A DNA stretch of 64,000 nt from Tricholoma matsutake (GCA_026075535.2 AP026545.1:9796001-9860000), one strand, 5' to 3'; positions 1 through 11,993 are shown, numbered from the stretch's first letter. Numbers and translations are program-made. Notes: generated by a model from the letters alone, not told the origin.

Positions 1-177
1 TCCAGATACAAGCGGATGAGCAAAAAGAACTACCTGAACCAGCTGGCTCAGATTGAGCGACACCAGGCCCATGTTCATCAATTCAAAGGTGACTGAATGC
101 AGGAAAGGCCTCTCACTATGATGAGGTGGAGTATGCATCCTCACCAATGCCAAGATACTGCATTGGAAAATCACAAA

Positions 178-1000
178 ACAAACCAGTAGTTCTCTCAGTA
201 TTTTTGCAGGACAATCGCGGTGACCCTGCTGTTAAGGTGAGCAGGATTGGCAGACTGCTTTATCTGTTCTAAGGCCCCTGCTGCTAGGACTTCCTTCTGA
301 GATTGAAAGCCCACCTTCTCCCTAGAATCCAGCTTATGGTGCAGCAGGAAGCCTCCTCAGCACTGCATCTTTCATCTTCATCCAGAGATCCTTGCAGTAA
401 TGGCATCAACCATGTCCTATTCAAAAGTGACTGCATATATAACCATCAGCTACTTCGAATCAACTACACTGCCTACAATGTCTGCTGAGCCCAGGACATT
501 CTGACCCTGAACACAACACACCACAACATCATGCTCTTAAATAGTACTGGGGAACAATGCCACCCTTATCTTTATGCATGTGTTCTGGGTATTTATCATG
601 TGAACATCATTTATGTAGGGCCAGGAATGGTCGACTATAGCCCTAGACAACTTGATTTCCTATGGGTGCAATGGTATCAGCATTGGGAGGTAGCCAATGG
701 CAGTGACATAAGGGGGTGGAAGGCTCACCATCTTTATCAGCTATCCTTCCCTCCCATGGCCAGCAAGGATGCCTTTGGTTTTGTTGATCCATCTGATGTC
801 CTGCAAAGCTGTCATGTCATTCCCCGATTTGCAAAGGGGAAGCGGCACTCAGATGGGGTGGCCCTTTTCAAATGTGCTTGAGATGGTGAAGATTGGAAGG
901 AGTAATATGTGGGACAATGAGTGGATCAGAACTTGAAGCAGGTTTAACATGACTGATAAGGACACTGACCTTGGTGCCATCAGCTTTGTAGATCACGACA
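178..1000 (+). pseudogene. C-terminal remnant of a large mushroom transposon protein (Plavaka/CACTA- or KDZ-like)
   Basis: Reading frames at 303-488 and 531-881 lie in the same phase and join through an in-frame TGA. Recognisable pieces in order are KPVVLSVFLQD near 180, LRINYTAYNV near 455, HPYLYACVLGIYHVN near 560, QLDFLWVQWY near 645, and AFGFVDPSDVLQSCH near 770. DGEDWKEY follows the stop at about 880. These match, from memory, the conserved end of very long proteins carried by mushroom DNA transposons. That end has no known catalytic role. The rest of the gene would lie upstream of the window. Several stops and frame breaks make it non-functional. Assignment to Plavaka rather than KDZ is uncertain. 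Confidence 0.55.
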
Positions 1001-1427
1001 TGATGATGTGGCCAAGGCATCGGGCACACTTACTGTCGCAATTCAAACCCTGTTGCTCATGACTCCTTGCCTCAAATCAAACAGCCTGGGACAACGAAGC
1101 TGATGGCCTTGAACCATGGATATGTGGAGACCATGGACACATGAAGTCAGAGGTGAAGAGGGTGTGGAGGACTTGATGCACTGGAGTATGGTATCAATGA
1201 AAGAGAAAATGAACCGCTAGGAGGGACCTCTGACGAAGAGCTTTTGGATGTGGAATCCTGGCAGGAGGATTTGGACTTGGACACATTAGAGATGGTTGAC
1301 ATGTACCATTCACAGATTCTTTGAAAATAGAGAGGTGAAAAGTCATTCGGCCCATGGCAACCTGAAATAACTCAGAATGTTTATTTTTTTCTGGATTGAG
1401 AGTCTCAATTGATGATGTAACCTTGAG

Positions 1428-1451
1428 CAAAAGTGTGCATGCACACTTTTG
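1428..1451. repeat. 24-base perfect palindrome
   Basis: A perfect inverted repeat centred on GTGCATGCAC, with arms of 12 bases and no loop. It lies just upstream of the coding-like stretch that begins near 1500. It may be a transposon end or a protein-binding site; nothing else supports either. Confidence 0.6.
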
Positions 1452-1497
1452 AGCTCATGTCATGTGACATATGGCCATATAAGTACTAATACAACTC

Positions 1498-3334
1498 TTG
1501 AACTTGAAGCTTGATGCTCTGTCTTACTTGTCTTACTTGTCTCACTCATGCATTGCTCAGAGGGTTTCAACCAGCAAAGCCTCGCTATTGGAAGGATATC
1601 CAATGCAAATTTCTGGACAATGGCCTGGTTTACACCCATCTTATTTGACCCAGAGGGTACAAAGTGTTTGGGCCAAAGTCACCCAGAATTTCAGGTAAGA
1701 ATTCAAGACTTCAGCTTCAATACCTATTCTGATAGTTTAAATTGTGTTGCAGAAATTTATTGATACTACTACAGCCTGGGAACAACTGGAGACAACATCT
1801 GATATTCAACGTGCTCTCCGAGTCCTTAAGCATCTTGCTGAGTCATCTACCCCTGGAGAGCCTATTTCAAAGCACCAAGCCATTGTTTATGGGGCCCTAT
1901 TCAACTACTGACTGTTGGGTGTCATAGCATCAGTTTACAACCTCCTTCCTGACAAGATCACCCCAGCTAAGCAGAGGGCTGCTGAAGTGCCTATGCCAAC
2001 ACGCTTGGTAACTTTTAATTCTGCACCATTATGTGACAGTACTAACAGGGCACTTTATCGGATCATAAAGGGGTTTTTGCAGACTGGCCAAAACTCTTGG
2101 AGCAGGCAGGACAGGATCTAGCCCAAGTGCAGGGTCTGGCTAGCGATGTTGGTGTGATGGGGGAAAATGGGCCTGCAGCATGCTTCCAGCTCCTTTCTAA
2201 ATTTGCCTCAACCAAGAATGTGGCCTGGAGGTCTTACAACTTTATCACATCAGCATTTGATCTTTCACTGCAGTTAAATGTTTGTGGATAATGTTGATAG
2301 CTTTCAGTGAATTGCTATGGACCATTCTTTTCTTATACAGGGACATCTTAACCATTACGAACGACATATTGGACAACTTTTATCCATGAGTTAATGGCTA
2401 TTTATGTATTGGAATATTTGTTACATGATAATATTGCAGGCAAGTGAATGGCTCTGGCCCAGATCTGAAACTGGCCTTCAAAGGCACTAACCGTGCCGCA
2501 TCGATGGAGATCCCCCTCTGTGTTGCACTGGGGGTTTCTCCTCTCTGCTTGTTGACAAAGAGGCCTCTGATTGAACAAAAAATAAGCAAGAAAGCAATTT
2601 TTAATGCAAGTACTATCTATGAAATTGTTACATTGTTGACTGGTTTTGTAGGTTTGGCAAGCCCTGGGCACTCATCACCCCAAGATTCTTTCTGACATTG
2701 AAAAGATCTTGTGGAAAGCCCTCTTTCAAGCCATGCATTCCCCTGACTCCCTGGAGGATATCCTGCAGGCAGCTATAGATGCCTCACTCATGATCCTCCG
2801 GTCAAGCACTGAAGATGATAGATGTGCATCCTGGCTAGGAGGTCCAGGTAAGATACTTGTTTCAGTTTTGTAACCTTTCTGATGTTGTGAGATGCAGAGC
2901 CTAGTATTGCTGAAGATGATGGAGACGATGGTCATGGGAGAGATGAGGACGAGCATGCGATGCATCAGCCAGGAGCAGGAGAAGGATGTTGTGCAACTGG
3001 AGAGCTGCATCAGGGTATGCTGGGCACTGAGAATGGCACACAAGTAGTGCAGCCAAGTAGTAGCAGCATCCAGGGATCAAGAAACCCGCATACAAAAGCA
3101 ATGGTTGAGGATGAAGAGGAGGAGCCATGCCTTCCACCCATAACATCAGAGGAGGATCTGGGTCCTGGAGTAGTCCTTCCAATTGTCCATCCAGCAACTC
3201 CACAGCACTTCTCTGAGCAACCACACCCTCAGCGGACAACAGGGCATTTACCAGTAATGCAACAGAGACAGCTTTCCAACCTGCCACCTGATGGAGAAGA
3301 TGAAGATGACTCACATATGATGGGACAGGACTGA
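1498..3334 (+). pseudogene. Decayed multi-exon coding sequence, possible N-terminal part of the JmjC gene
   Basis: Several stretches read as protein and can be joined through plausible short introns. One starts near 1620 and ends at a GTAAGA donor at 1696, resuming after GTTGCAG near 1752 with KFIDTTTAWEQL. KHQAIVYGALFNY follows at about 1870 and then a stop. Further pieces are DLAQVQGLASDV near 2106, PDLKLAFKGTNR near 2458, VWQALGTHHPKILSDIEKI near 2653, and an acidic stretch (EDDGDDGHGRDEDEH) near 2910. I do not recognise a domain. The orientation and spacing suit the missing N-terminal half of the JmjC gene downstream, but this is inference. Stops and frame changes show it is broken. Confidence 0.4.
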
Positions 3335-3884
3335 CATGAATGTACCAATGACACTAGGGATGTCAACAGTGGTATCAGTATGTGCAGATGCTGTCACAAA
3401 TAGCCCAGCTCAACTGTTGCACAGAGTCAGAATTGCTGGACATTCTGGCTGGAAAAGTAGCTGGCATTGAATGCCAACAGGCGAAGCCAGACTCTCCCTT
3501 AGTGTTTTGACACTCTGAATGAAAACACTCCTTGCAATCAAGTGCCTTACACAACTTACGTCCCCCTCAAATACCAAGAAGAGGAAGTGCAAGGAGATAG
3601 AGAGGCTGGGGGTTTGAAAGAAAAGTGTACTGAGGCCAAGAGGCAGGAGATGAGGAAGCAAATATGCCAAGAGACAGGGAGACAGTGGATGGGGATGGGG
3701 ATGGAGAGCCAGGGTCTATGGGAAGCATTAGAGGGGAGGAGCACTTTTGAGGAACAACCAGATGGCAGGCTACTGTAATTCATTGACCTTACTCTGGTGG
3801 AGGTAAAGGAAAACATGGTGAGAGCTGTTGCCCATTCCTTGCACCACTAGGCTCTGAATGCAGAACAGCAGTCTGAACCTGATA

Positions 3885-6240
3885 TTACTTTTGCATGGGA
3901 GGACATTCCTCCAGAGGTATGTGACTGTAAATGATGCTATTATTCCTAAGCATACTGTTTTTTAGATGTTTGTGGCCCCTCAATCTCTTCCCCTGTATGG
4001 GCCTGAATCCACAATCCCATATAATTATACAGCTGGCTTTCATGTAGGTCATGTTGGCATGCATTGTCAGCCTTACTGATGTAAAAGCAGTCCAAAGCAG
4101 TGTTGAAGTTCTTCTGTGACATATGGAATGCAGTTTCCAGGGGATTTGTGGATGGTCTGCCCCCTCATCTACAACCCAATAGCTCTCACTCAATCTTTCA
4201 TGTGATGTGGTCAACTGGATGCGCTTCTATGCCACTGGAAGTGATTCGAGATATCTTCAGCCATAAATGCATCATCATCACTGACAAGCCTATGCAAATT
4301 GTTCAATTTGAGGGAAACAGCATGTCCACCATTTCACACAAGCTGAGTAAAAGAATCACTATTCTGGGTCAGTAACTCCACATTGCACTTTTACTAGACT
4401 AAATACCCTCACAGATCACTCCCTTCCTGAAGATGATGAGGGAAGGATAGCATTATGCATCGGAACCCCTGAAGATTTACTACAAAGCCACTGAGCGGAG
4501 GATGGTGGGAAGATCCTCAATGCCCTACACTTTCCACTTCCCTTGCCACCTATTGATTGCATGCCTCTGCCATCATTAGCAAGCAATGAGTATGCCTTCC
4601 AAGCAACTGCAGATTCTCAGTTCTGCAAGGTCTCATACCATCCATTTCCCTTCGCTAGTTTAGCTTGGGGCCTGGCAGCGACATCGGGTGCCCATCATAA
4701 GTTCCACCTTGATTTGGTACCCACATCAAGGTCATCAATGAAGGGAGATGCAAATGGTGGGTCATCACAACTCCCAAAAATCCCCAGGCACTTGCCAGCA
4801 CCCTGTTGTTCACTGGGAGCTTTGTCATTGACGATGTGGATGTGGATAACTATGATTTTGAAGCTGTGCTCCTCACACCTGGCATGGAGCTGTGAGTCAT
4901 TTTTTGCTTTTTGGATTTGGGATGATAATACAGGATGGATAGGAATATGAGGCCTGGTACATTGCATGCTGTGTTCACTCCCAAGTCCACTATCTGTTTA
5001 GATGGCCATTTCTACAGCATTGGAACCATCACTCGTACAGTCTACTCCATCATCCACACCTTTGTTGGCAGCCAGACTCTGACAAATATGGAACATGCTG
5101 CCAATTCTAGAACCCTTCTTCGCCGCCTCCTTATCCATATTTATGAGGAATCGGTGGCAAGTGGGTTTTCAGCCACTCCAGAGCAGCCAATCCCAGTAGG
5201 GAATCATCTTCCTGCATTTAATACCTGGGAAGGAGTCATCAAAATCATCAATCTCATCAATGTCATAGAACTTGAAGAAGTTTTGCATTGGCAGACATAT
5301 ACTCGAAATGGCTTATCGTACAAAGAGCAGCAGGCCATGAAGCATTGCCATAAACTGGGTAGAGAGCTCCTGCACTGGCTATGGTGCAACTACAGCTTCA
5401 GCATCTTCTCAGAAGATGCTGGATCATGGGATAAATGGAGAATCTTTTACTTTACAGGTCTTGCTAGCCAAACTAAGGCCATTTCCTTCTATCTTGAGCA
5501 GGCATTAAAGGTGAACTTGAAGCCGGAGGAAGATGGCTGTACATCCAAGCAAGTGGTTGCAGCTATTTACTGAGTTTTCCAAAACAACCGACTATTTTGG
5601 AGAGCATGGCACACCATCAATGGCAGTCATTCCCAACAGTTCTTATCATGGACAGATGCAAACTTTGAGGTCTCTGTCAGACAACCTGTGAAGTGTTTCC
5701 CTGCAGATGAATTTGGTTTGCATGCATTTTGTATAAACATCATTAAGCTGACTTGTTCCCAGATGATAGCATAGAGATGGGCCCTCTTGAAGACGAAGAC
5801 AATGACAATGACAATGACAAAGACAAAGATGAAGACTGGGACATGGAAATGGATGTGTGCTCAGAAGGAGGTTCAGGAGAGGACTCAGTGGAGGAGAATG
5901 CTTGTACGTGGAGATTGAACCTATCTTTAGTTCCTGTAGCTCACTGATGTTTATCCTATAGCCAAGCGACAAAAGGCTAGCTGAAAGGCTGGACCCCTTA
6001 CACTTCCCTATTAGGAGCAGCTTTCACTGCACACGACAGGTCTCGGAGCCTGCCATTTTTTTACAATCTCGCTACTTTTATGACCCTGATGCCTTCAACA
6101 TTTCAACATTGGGCAGTTGTGTACCTTGAATATGGCTTTACTCCCAGATTACTATCCCCCATGCTTTGCAATCGAAATCTGATTTCAAAATCCTTCCTGA
6201 TACAGTTGTACAACAGAGTAAGTACTAGAGGTAGTGATGA
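3885..6240 (+). pseudogene. JmjC-domain gene, broken
   Basis: JmjC proteins are Fe(II)/2-oxoglutarate oxygenases, many of them histone demethylases. The iron-binding pattern is visible: HKFHLD (His and Asp) at 4696-4713 and GTLHAVFTPKS (His) near 4955. Between them KVINEGRCKWWVIT fits the strand after the HxD motif. Upstream are SRGFVDGLPPHLQPN (about 4136) and ALHFPLPPIDC (about 4526). An intron from 4892 to 4933 or 4942 joins DFEAVLLTPGMEL to MRPGTLHAVF in frame. A frameshift directly after HKFHLD (frame 1 to frame 3 at 4713-4716) separates the first metal ligands from the rest. The exon then runs open to 5573, and weaker coding traces with an Asp-rich linker (5753-5947) continue to about 6240. 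The family is a guess from memory; the domain call is firm. Confidence 0.7.
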
Positions 6241-6539
6241 TTGAGAAAGTTGAAGACTGGCAAAAAAATTACTCTCATACTAGTACAAGTTGATTCAGAC
6301 ACTGGCACTGGCTAAGGCTCCAACCATTTAGTTTACATTTACTAAAGGAAGGTCAAGTATACATAAATGGTAGCCTAAACAGTATAACCATCTATATACC
6401 GTTTAATAACTTCAGTATGTACACAGTTTAAAATATTAGTATTTGATGAAAGTGTTCAAGGTTTTTATTGAGCTAACTAACCTCTCTCACATGAAGCGAG
6501 GGGCCCAAAAGTAGGGGCCACAGAAGTAATTAATGATCA

Positions 6540-7200
6540 AAACAAAAAAACTTGCACTTTTCACAGGGGGGCCGCCCTGTGAGCAGCTGCTCACAGTGGT
6601 GGTTGGGTGAGCTTCCACTTCTGTGTCTCTTGTCCCCATTTTCCCCATATGTGTTAGCATCCTTCATCTGATGCAGTGGTGGTGGTGGTGCCCATACCTT
6701 CACTTCTGGTTGTTCTCTCTCCTCCACTGTTTGTAGTTCGAGCAGTTGCTTGCTGTGGGGGTTGGGGGTGCTGCTGCTGTTGTGGTGGTAGCCTGAGCAG
6801 TGGCCATGTGGTCCTCCACATTATCATCTTCCTGTCATTTCCATGGCATCAGTCCATTAGAGCATTGGTCTTGTCCTGGTGGTTGTCCTCATCATTGTCC
6901 TCCCTTCGTCATCGTTGTTTTCATCTGCTGTCTCCGTCATTATAATGTAATGGTGGCAGGTGCTGGGTTGGTGGATGATCTGGGGGTGGGGTGTGAGTTG
7001 TGGTGGGTGGAGATGGAAATAGGGGATGTACCTGGCAGTCTTCAGATCTCCCAACACCCCTCTGTGGTCTCCTACAGCCAAACAAGAGCCTCACATCTGA
7101 TGGGGAGGAGGGGTGGTGGTGTGTTGCATGTGTTGTTGGCTGTTGTCGAGCTGAAAACACTGTAGCAGTGTAACCTATGGAAAAGAACATTTTTCTAGTT
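6540..7200. repeat. GTG-rich dispersed repeat with palindromic hairpin
   Basis: A stretch of biased composition rich in GTGG/GGTT on the plus strand. It holds the perfect 20-base palindrome CTGTGAGCAGCTGCTCACAG at 6577-6596. Related hairpins recur at 35047-35068, 45935-45954, 46105-46124 and 57214-57233, each next to similar GTG/CAC-rich sequence, so this is probably a dispersed non-coding repeat family. Open frames here on both strands have low-complexity composition and are unlikely to be genes. I see nothing in 6240-6540. Confidence 0.5.
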
Positions 7201-7441
7201 ATAGTTGAAGAGAAAGAAAAAACTTACTACATATTTTGATGGTGGAAGCAAGGATCTGGTGACTTGTGAGAATACAAGTTATGATCTAACAAAGGAGACT
7301 ATTAGTAGTGAAAAGAACAAGAAAAGGAGGAGAAATTACATAGGGAACCTGTTAAAATATTCCTTACTATGTAGGGCAAGTTGTGCCAGTAGGGATCCTT
7401 AGCTCTACTTAGCATAGGCAGATATCAAGCAAGTAACAAGT

Positions 7442-8584
7442 CCATGATCGATGATCCCTGCATCTGTGGCTGGCCCTCTAGATGACAAATCAGTCACCTC
7501 TGCAATCACAGGCCCACACACCATTGTCATGAAACTCCTCGGCTGTAATATATCTATCCTCCACAGCGAGCTTGTTGGAATCATTGGCGGTCTTGTTCTC
7601 TCAGATTCCCAGAATGACTCCACTGTGATATATACTGACCATCTCAATTCCACTAGACTCATCGATGACAGTCGAACCTCAGCTAACATTGATGCCCATC
7701 TTTGACACATAAATGGTCGATCTTACTATAAATGGATATTTCAACTCCTGGGATCATGACAGGCAACTATCCTTTATATGAAGGGTCACTCAGCTGAGTC
7801 TTCAATCCCATCTGTTCTCAATGCATCTGCAGACTACTACACATCCAAATCTCAACATATCTGCCCCCACTTACATCATGCTCCTCTCCCCACCTTCTTC
7901 ATGGACTGTTTCACCTTTTTCACTTCAGCTGACGGCTGGATCGAGCCTAACAAACGAGGGTTCACTGACCATTTGCTCTCAGCCCAAAGCTCTCGTGAAC
8001 TGGAGCTCAACCATGACCTTTGATTAATTCATTCCATCTATGACCCTACCCCTCCCCCACCCTATCCATACTTACACTCCTTATCTTGTTATTCTGCACT
8101 TGTTCAACTTTACTTGTGCTCAGGACAGCTTCCCACAGCAACATGTCTTCACTCCCAACATATGATTGACTCCCATCAATGTCATTTTGGCTGCATTGAC
8201 ATTCCTGAGGATGATCATCACATCTTCATTGAATGCCCGTATTTCACTGAACTATGGTCTAGCAGTCTCTCTGCTGTGGTGGAACTCACAGAAGTCAAGT
8301 GTCAGGATATGGTCATAAAGCACCAGCTGTCTCACAAAGCAGTGCAACACCTCATTATAGCAGCTAAGTCCCTTTTCTCCAATGACAGTATTATATAGCC
8401 ACTGCACCTTTCTGCCTTCTACCTTGGCCAGATCCCTGACATTACAAAACTCCTAGGGTTTGAGCAGCCAACACTACATTCATCCCTATTCCCCTCCACT
8501 CAACTTTCTCATGACATCCACTCTATCACCTTGGAATGGCACACTCACTCTATTCATCTCACTGGCTGCTGGATGAGTCCCTAA
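7442..8584 (+). pseudogene. 3' end of a non-LTR (LINE) retrotransposon: RNase H and zinc knuckle
   Basis: One reading phase runs from about 7442 to a TAA at 8582-8584. It begins inside an RNase H domain: HSELVGIIGGLVLSDSQ (catalytic Glu) and then VIYTDHLNSTRLIDDSRT (catalytic Asp). HINGRSYYKW and MKGHSAESSIPSVLNASAD follow. After a spacer comes YSALVQLYLCSGQLPTA and the CCHC-type knuckle CHFGCIDIPEDDHHIFIEC near 8182. The tail contains YLGQIPDITKLL and WHTHSIHLTG. Order and motifs match the end of the single ORF of mushroom LINEs. The phase is broken by TGA at 7703, 7757 and 8021 and TAG at 8396, without frameshifts. The reverse transcriptase part is absent, as expected for a 5'-truncated LINE. 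No poly-A tail was identified. Confidence 0.8.
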
Positions 8585-8609
8585 CTGATGCCTACGATGC
8601 AGTAAGTTA

Positions 8610-9495
8610 TCAAATTGTGGCTTATTAGTCCTCACGTTCAACCTTTGCAGATTGCAATGCTTGATCATATTGATGGGGGCATTAGTTTGTTGCTTCATAG
8701 TCCAGGTTACCAACCATCCAGTGGAACTTGTCTGAATGACACCACTGTTGAGGTCTACATGTCCCCTCATGAACTTGCCGAGGGCAGGATTGAGTTGTGA
8801 TCCACCATCGCCAGTTTCATCCAGGCTTTTGGAAGGGATGCAGTGCATCCCCATCTCCAACATTTCACAAATTGTTGTCATATTGAGGGCATGAGGCTTC
8901 CTAAGCATCCTAGTAAGTTACTTTCCCACAGTGTAAGGGCGATTATTTAAGAACTTCTATAACGCTTAGACCCTGGCATGCAGATTTGCAGAGAAAGACT
9001 GTTGACATTGCCCAAAGCCACACCACAAGGAAGTTCATGCTTTTGATGCCAGTGTTGGTGTTCTCCCATAGGTGGGCCCTCTATAGAGCTGAGGTAGAAT
9101 TTCAGGCTCCTCCTCCGCTTGGGCTTAGGAACAGTGAACCACCTTCAACATCTCCACCACCTTTCACCATGGTGCCCATTGCAGATCAAATGCCTCATCC
9201 AATGCCCGTGCCAGCTGCTGCAATGGTTCCAATCATTAGTATTGGTCTAAACACTGACTCAGTACTAGACCACTTCAAGCTCAAGGATACAATGATTTCA
9301 TGGCTTCATAAACTTACAACAACAGTACAAAGTAGCAAATGGGAAGGTATGCTGAGGACTGCAGAGTATGGCACCCTTAGTTTTGAACAAGCAAATGCCG
9401 AATTGAATGCTCTACTGGCTGATACCCATGTATCAAAAGCTTTGGCTCAGGTGCAGGTGTGCATTACAATCTATAGCTGCAGTCAACTTATCTAA
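8610..9495 (+). pseudogene. Unassigned coding-like fragments
   Basis: Two stretches read like protein: 8615-8900 (HVQPLQIAMLDHIDGG, then STIASFIQAFGRDAVHPH after a stop at 8798-8800) and 8986-9495 (Pro-rich, then SVLDHFKLKDTMISW and FEQANAELNALLADTHVSKA). I do not recognise either. The first follows directly after the LINE end, so it may be what the LINE inserted into. The second has a proline-rich part and a possibly helical C-terminus. Neither has a convincing start or splice sites. Confidence 0.3.
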
Positions 9496-9785
9496 CCGTG
9501 ACCATCTTACCTAGTACCACCACCACTGCATTATCAACAGCATTGCTGCCCTAATTTTAGCACTCCTGCTTATCCTTGTGGTGATCTATTTAGGGTTAGC
9601 ATACTGGTGAAAACTACATGGATTTTGTAAAAATGCATAAGATATGTACTTGGTCAGCATCTCTTTAGCAATCACATAGGTGGGGGCCGCAACATAGTAA
9701 TAGTGCTTACATAGTAAAATGGAAATGGAATACTGGTGTGACATATGTCACTCAATTCTGCTTTTTGACCAGGCTGTCACTACAG
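9496..9785. other. No recognisable feature
   Basis: AT-leaning sequence without an open frame, motif or repeat I can support. The right edge is the terminal inverted repeat of the MITE. Confidence 0.5.
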
Positions 9786-10005
9786 TACAGCTGATATCAT
9801 GTCGATGGACCCCTTCACAATGGCCTCTGTTTAGTTGTTGTTTGGTTCTATCAGCGATGGAACTCTACATGCCAACGAGCTGAGTACATGGCAAAGTTGC
9901 ACCTGTATCTTGCTTCGTAGGGGCTCAGCACGGGGTTCATCACTGATATGTAGAACCAAACAAACAACAAAACAGGGGCCTATCATTGACATGATATCAG
10001 CTGTA
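9786..10005. mobile_element. MITE with long terminal inverted repeats and TA target duplication
   Basis: The left end CAGCTGATATCATGTC at 9788 is repeated inverted at the right end, finishing at 10003. Arms of about 70 bases match with a few differences and one small indel, including the stretch TTGTTTGGTTCTA. Both ends are flanked by TA (9786-9787 and 10004-10005). The 216-base length, long inverted repeats, TA flanks and lack of coding capacity suit a non-autonomous Tc1/mariner-type element. No matching transposase is in the window. Confidence 0.7.
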
Positions 10006-10097
10006 ATTGTTCCCAGAGCTCAGCACTCAGCACTCAGATCTCTTGTGGCCCTCGACTCAGAGTCCTGACTAGTCATCTTCTGGACTGAAGCTTGGAC

Positions 10098-10105
10098 TAT
10101 ATAAA
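10098..10105 (+). promoter_or_regulatory. TATA box
   Basis: TATATAAA lies about 50 bases before an ATG at 10153, upstream of the DUF6698-like gene. It could be that gene's promoter; no start site can be seen directly. Confidence 0.4.
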
Positions 10106-10289
10106 GGCTATGGCTGGGACCTAGCCACTCTTCACTGGCTTGACACTTGATAATGCCTGTCAACAATGAAAACCAACAAACTTCCTCTGCCATGCATCAT
10201 CAAGAGCAGGACAATGCACTTCATTTGGGACTGCATAAAAGGCCATAAGCATTGTTACCATCTTTAATCTCACCAAAGTTCTCGAAACT

Positions 10290-11557
10290 CCTTGTGAATA
10301 ACTAGCTGTATTGGCAACCCTCTTGTACACCATGGGCATCACTTTGGCTGCACTGTGCATGCCTTGTGTAATGTTCATGCATTAAGTACTAGCGGGCTTC
10401 TGTGCAATGGTGAACGTGCAGATGACCCAGAAGAATCCTTTACCACAGAGTAAGTGCTTCTCCCAGCCTCATATCACTGCTGATGATTCCCACCAGACAA
10501 AGGCTGGAGTATCACATCTACAGGACCCTTCTAAACATGGTTCCAGGTTTAGAGGAGCATTTAGTTAACAGCTCGGATGAAGAAATGCAAATGATTGCAG
10601 ATCTGGTCTGTAACAAACTTCTGATAGGCTGTGCTGCGCTAATGAAGAATCACATCTGAAGCTGCAGAAAGGTGCATCAAGTGCACGATCAGATGATACT
10701 AAAGGCCTGAAAAGTGCTGTTCTTGACTGGATCATCCCTCAGGGAGATTCACTTACTCCCCCTATTCCTCATAATGTCAAGTCAAGTCGCGGGTTTAATC
10801 ATGACAAGACTGGCCAACTATTGTGCCCGGTGGAGTTTGACTGGTCTGATGAAGAGTAAATAGTTTCTTGCCTGCTGCACAGTTGACATCTAACACACTT
10901 TGGTCAGGGTCAAGGCACAGCTGCGTAGCAGTGATATCACAGTGCCCAGTGATCAATGGCCAATCCTCTTATACAAGGAGCATAAGTATGACCCAGAGGA
11001 TCCTTGGGATGTGCTCCTGCAAAGCGCCATCTTGGTCTCAGTGAGTTCTTGAGCCCTAAGCATGCAACCTACTAATTTTTACCTTCCTGAAGGCCTATAA
11101 ATACATATTCACATCACCGAGTTCAGTTGAAAAGGAACCCAAGGCCATGCACTCCAGAAATGCCTGTATACACAGAATGACCCAGGTCACTATGGCATCA
11201 ATTGTGACTCAGGTATGGTGCTGCACTGTCTTCATCAGCTTCTTGTTGTGATTAGAGCTCTCACAGGTCAGATTCACACTATCATCTTCCACGACATTTA
11301 CTCAGTCTGATATGATCACAGATTCTGAGCACTTTTACAACAGCATCCTTTAATTTCTTGAGGATGCAGATAAGAACAATGAGGTGGACGCTTTGCTAAT
11401 CTGGTGGAACTGGTGAGTTGCCAGCCAATCAAGCTCTAATTTTTCCTCACTGTCACCTAGCCAGATATTTCCCACCTACTCTTCTGCTCGACATCCTGTC
11501 ACCAAAAATAGTGCATTAGCAAAACTAAAGGAGAAAAGGGCTGCACTTAAGGCATGA
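10290..11557 (+). pseudogene. DUF6698-like protein gene with several introns, broken
   Basis: A family of unknown function common in mushrooms. Exons join cleanly. About 10290-10449 ends in ADDPEESFTTE; intron 10450-10496; exon 10497-10605 (QRLEYHIYRTLLNMVPGL); intron to 10667 with an unusual GTCTGT donor; exon 10668-10855 (SSARSDDTKGLKSAVLDWI, SRGFNHDKTGQLLCP); intron 10856-10907; exon 10908-11040 (PSDQWPILLYKEHKYDPED); intron 11041-11092; exon 11093-11212 (AYKYIFTSPSSVEKEPKA); intron 11213-11266; exon 11267-11412; intron 11413-11460; last exon to TGA at 11555. One in-frame TAA at 11351-11353 interrupts FYNSILxFLEDAD. The start is not clear: the ATG at 10153 gives a short frame ending in a stop. 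With one stop and good splice sites, loss is recent, or the TAA is a sequence error. Confidence 0.7.
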
Positions 11558-11993
11558 AACCATGAGTTATAGTTATCCAATGTTTAGGACATGTATGCCA
11601 ATGAGATAATATTTCCCATCATAAATTTGCTCCCTTTTCTCCCTTTGCATCATGAGCAAGTGTTGTTACTTTCCCAGTGTCATTTGCCTGTGTTATAGTT
11701 CTTCTGCCAGAGACAGTGTCTCCAATACTTCACAGGATATCTCTGTCTGTATACCACATATCCAGGTCATCCAGGAACTCAATAAAAGTGCAACTTGCTA
11801 TTCTTCTGCTTGGTGATCTTGAAGGGTTCTCTTCTAGATATAGGCATTGTTCACAAGCCTCACAATTCTTATGACTGACCTGACCCAGGGTCCTTCCATC
11901 TTTGTCTATTCTACAAAACCATGCTCACATCTCCAGATCTGCCATGGCCTTTCAACATTGTTGAGACGAATAATTCTTCTGGCTTATGCAATA

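Noticed and set aside
5753..5947. Short frame with an Asp/Asn run as a separate gene
   Set aside because: Better explained as an acidic linker of the JmjC pseudogene.
6676..7190. Overlapping open frames on both strands
   Set aside because: GTG/CAC bias keeps all phases open; no motif, start context or splice signal.
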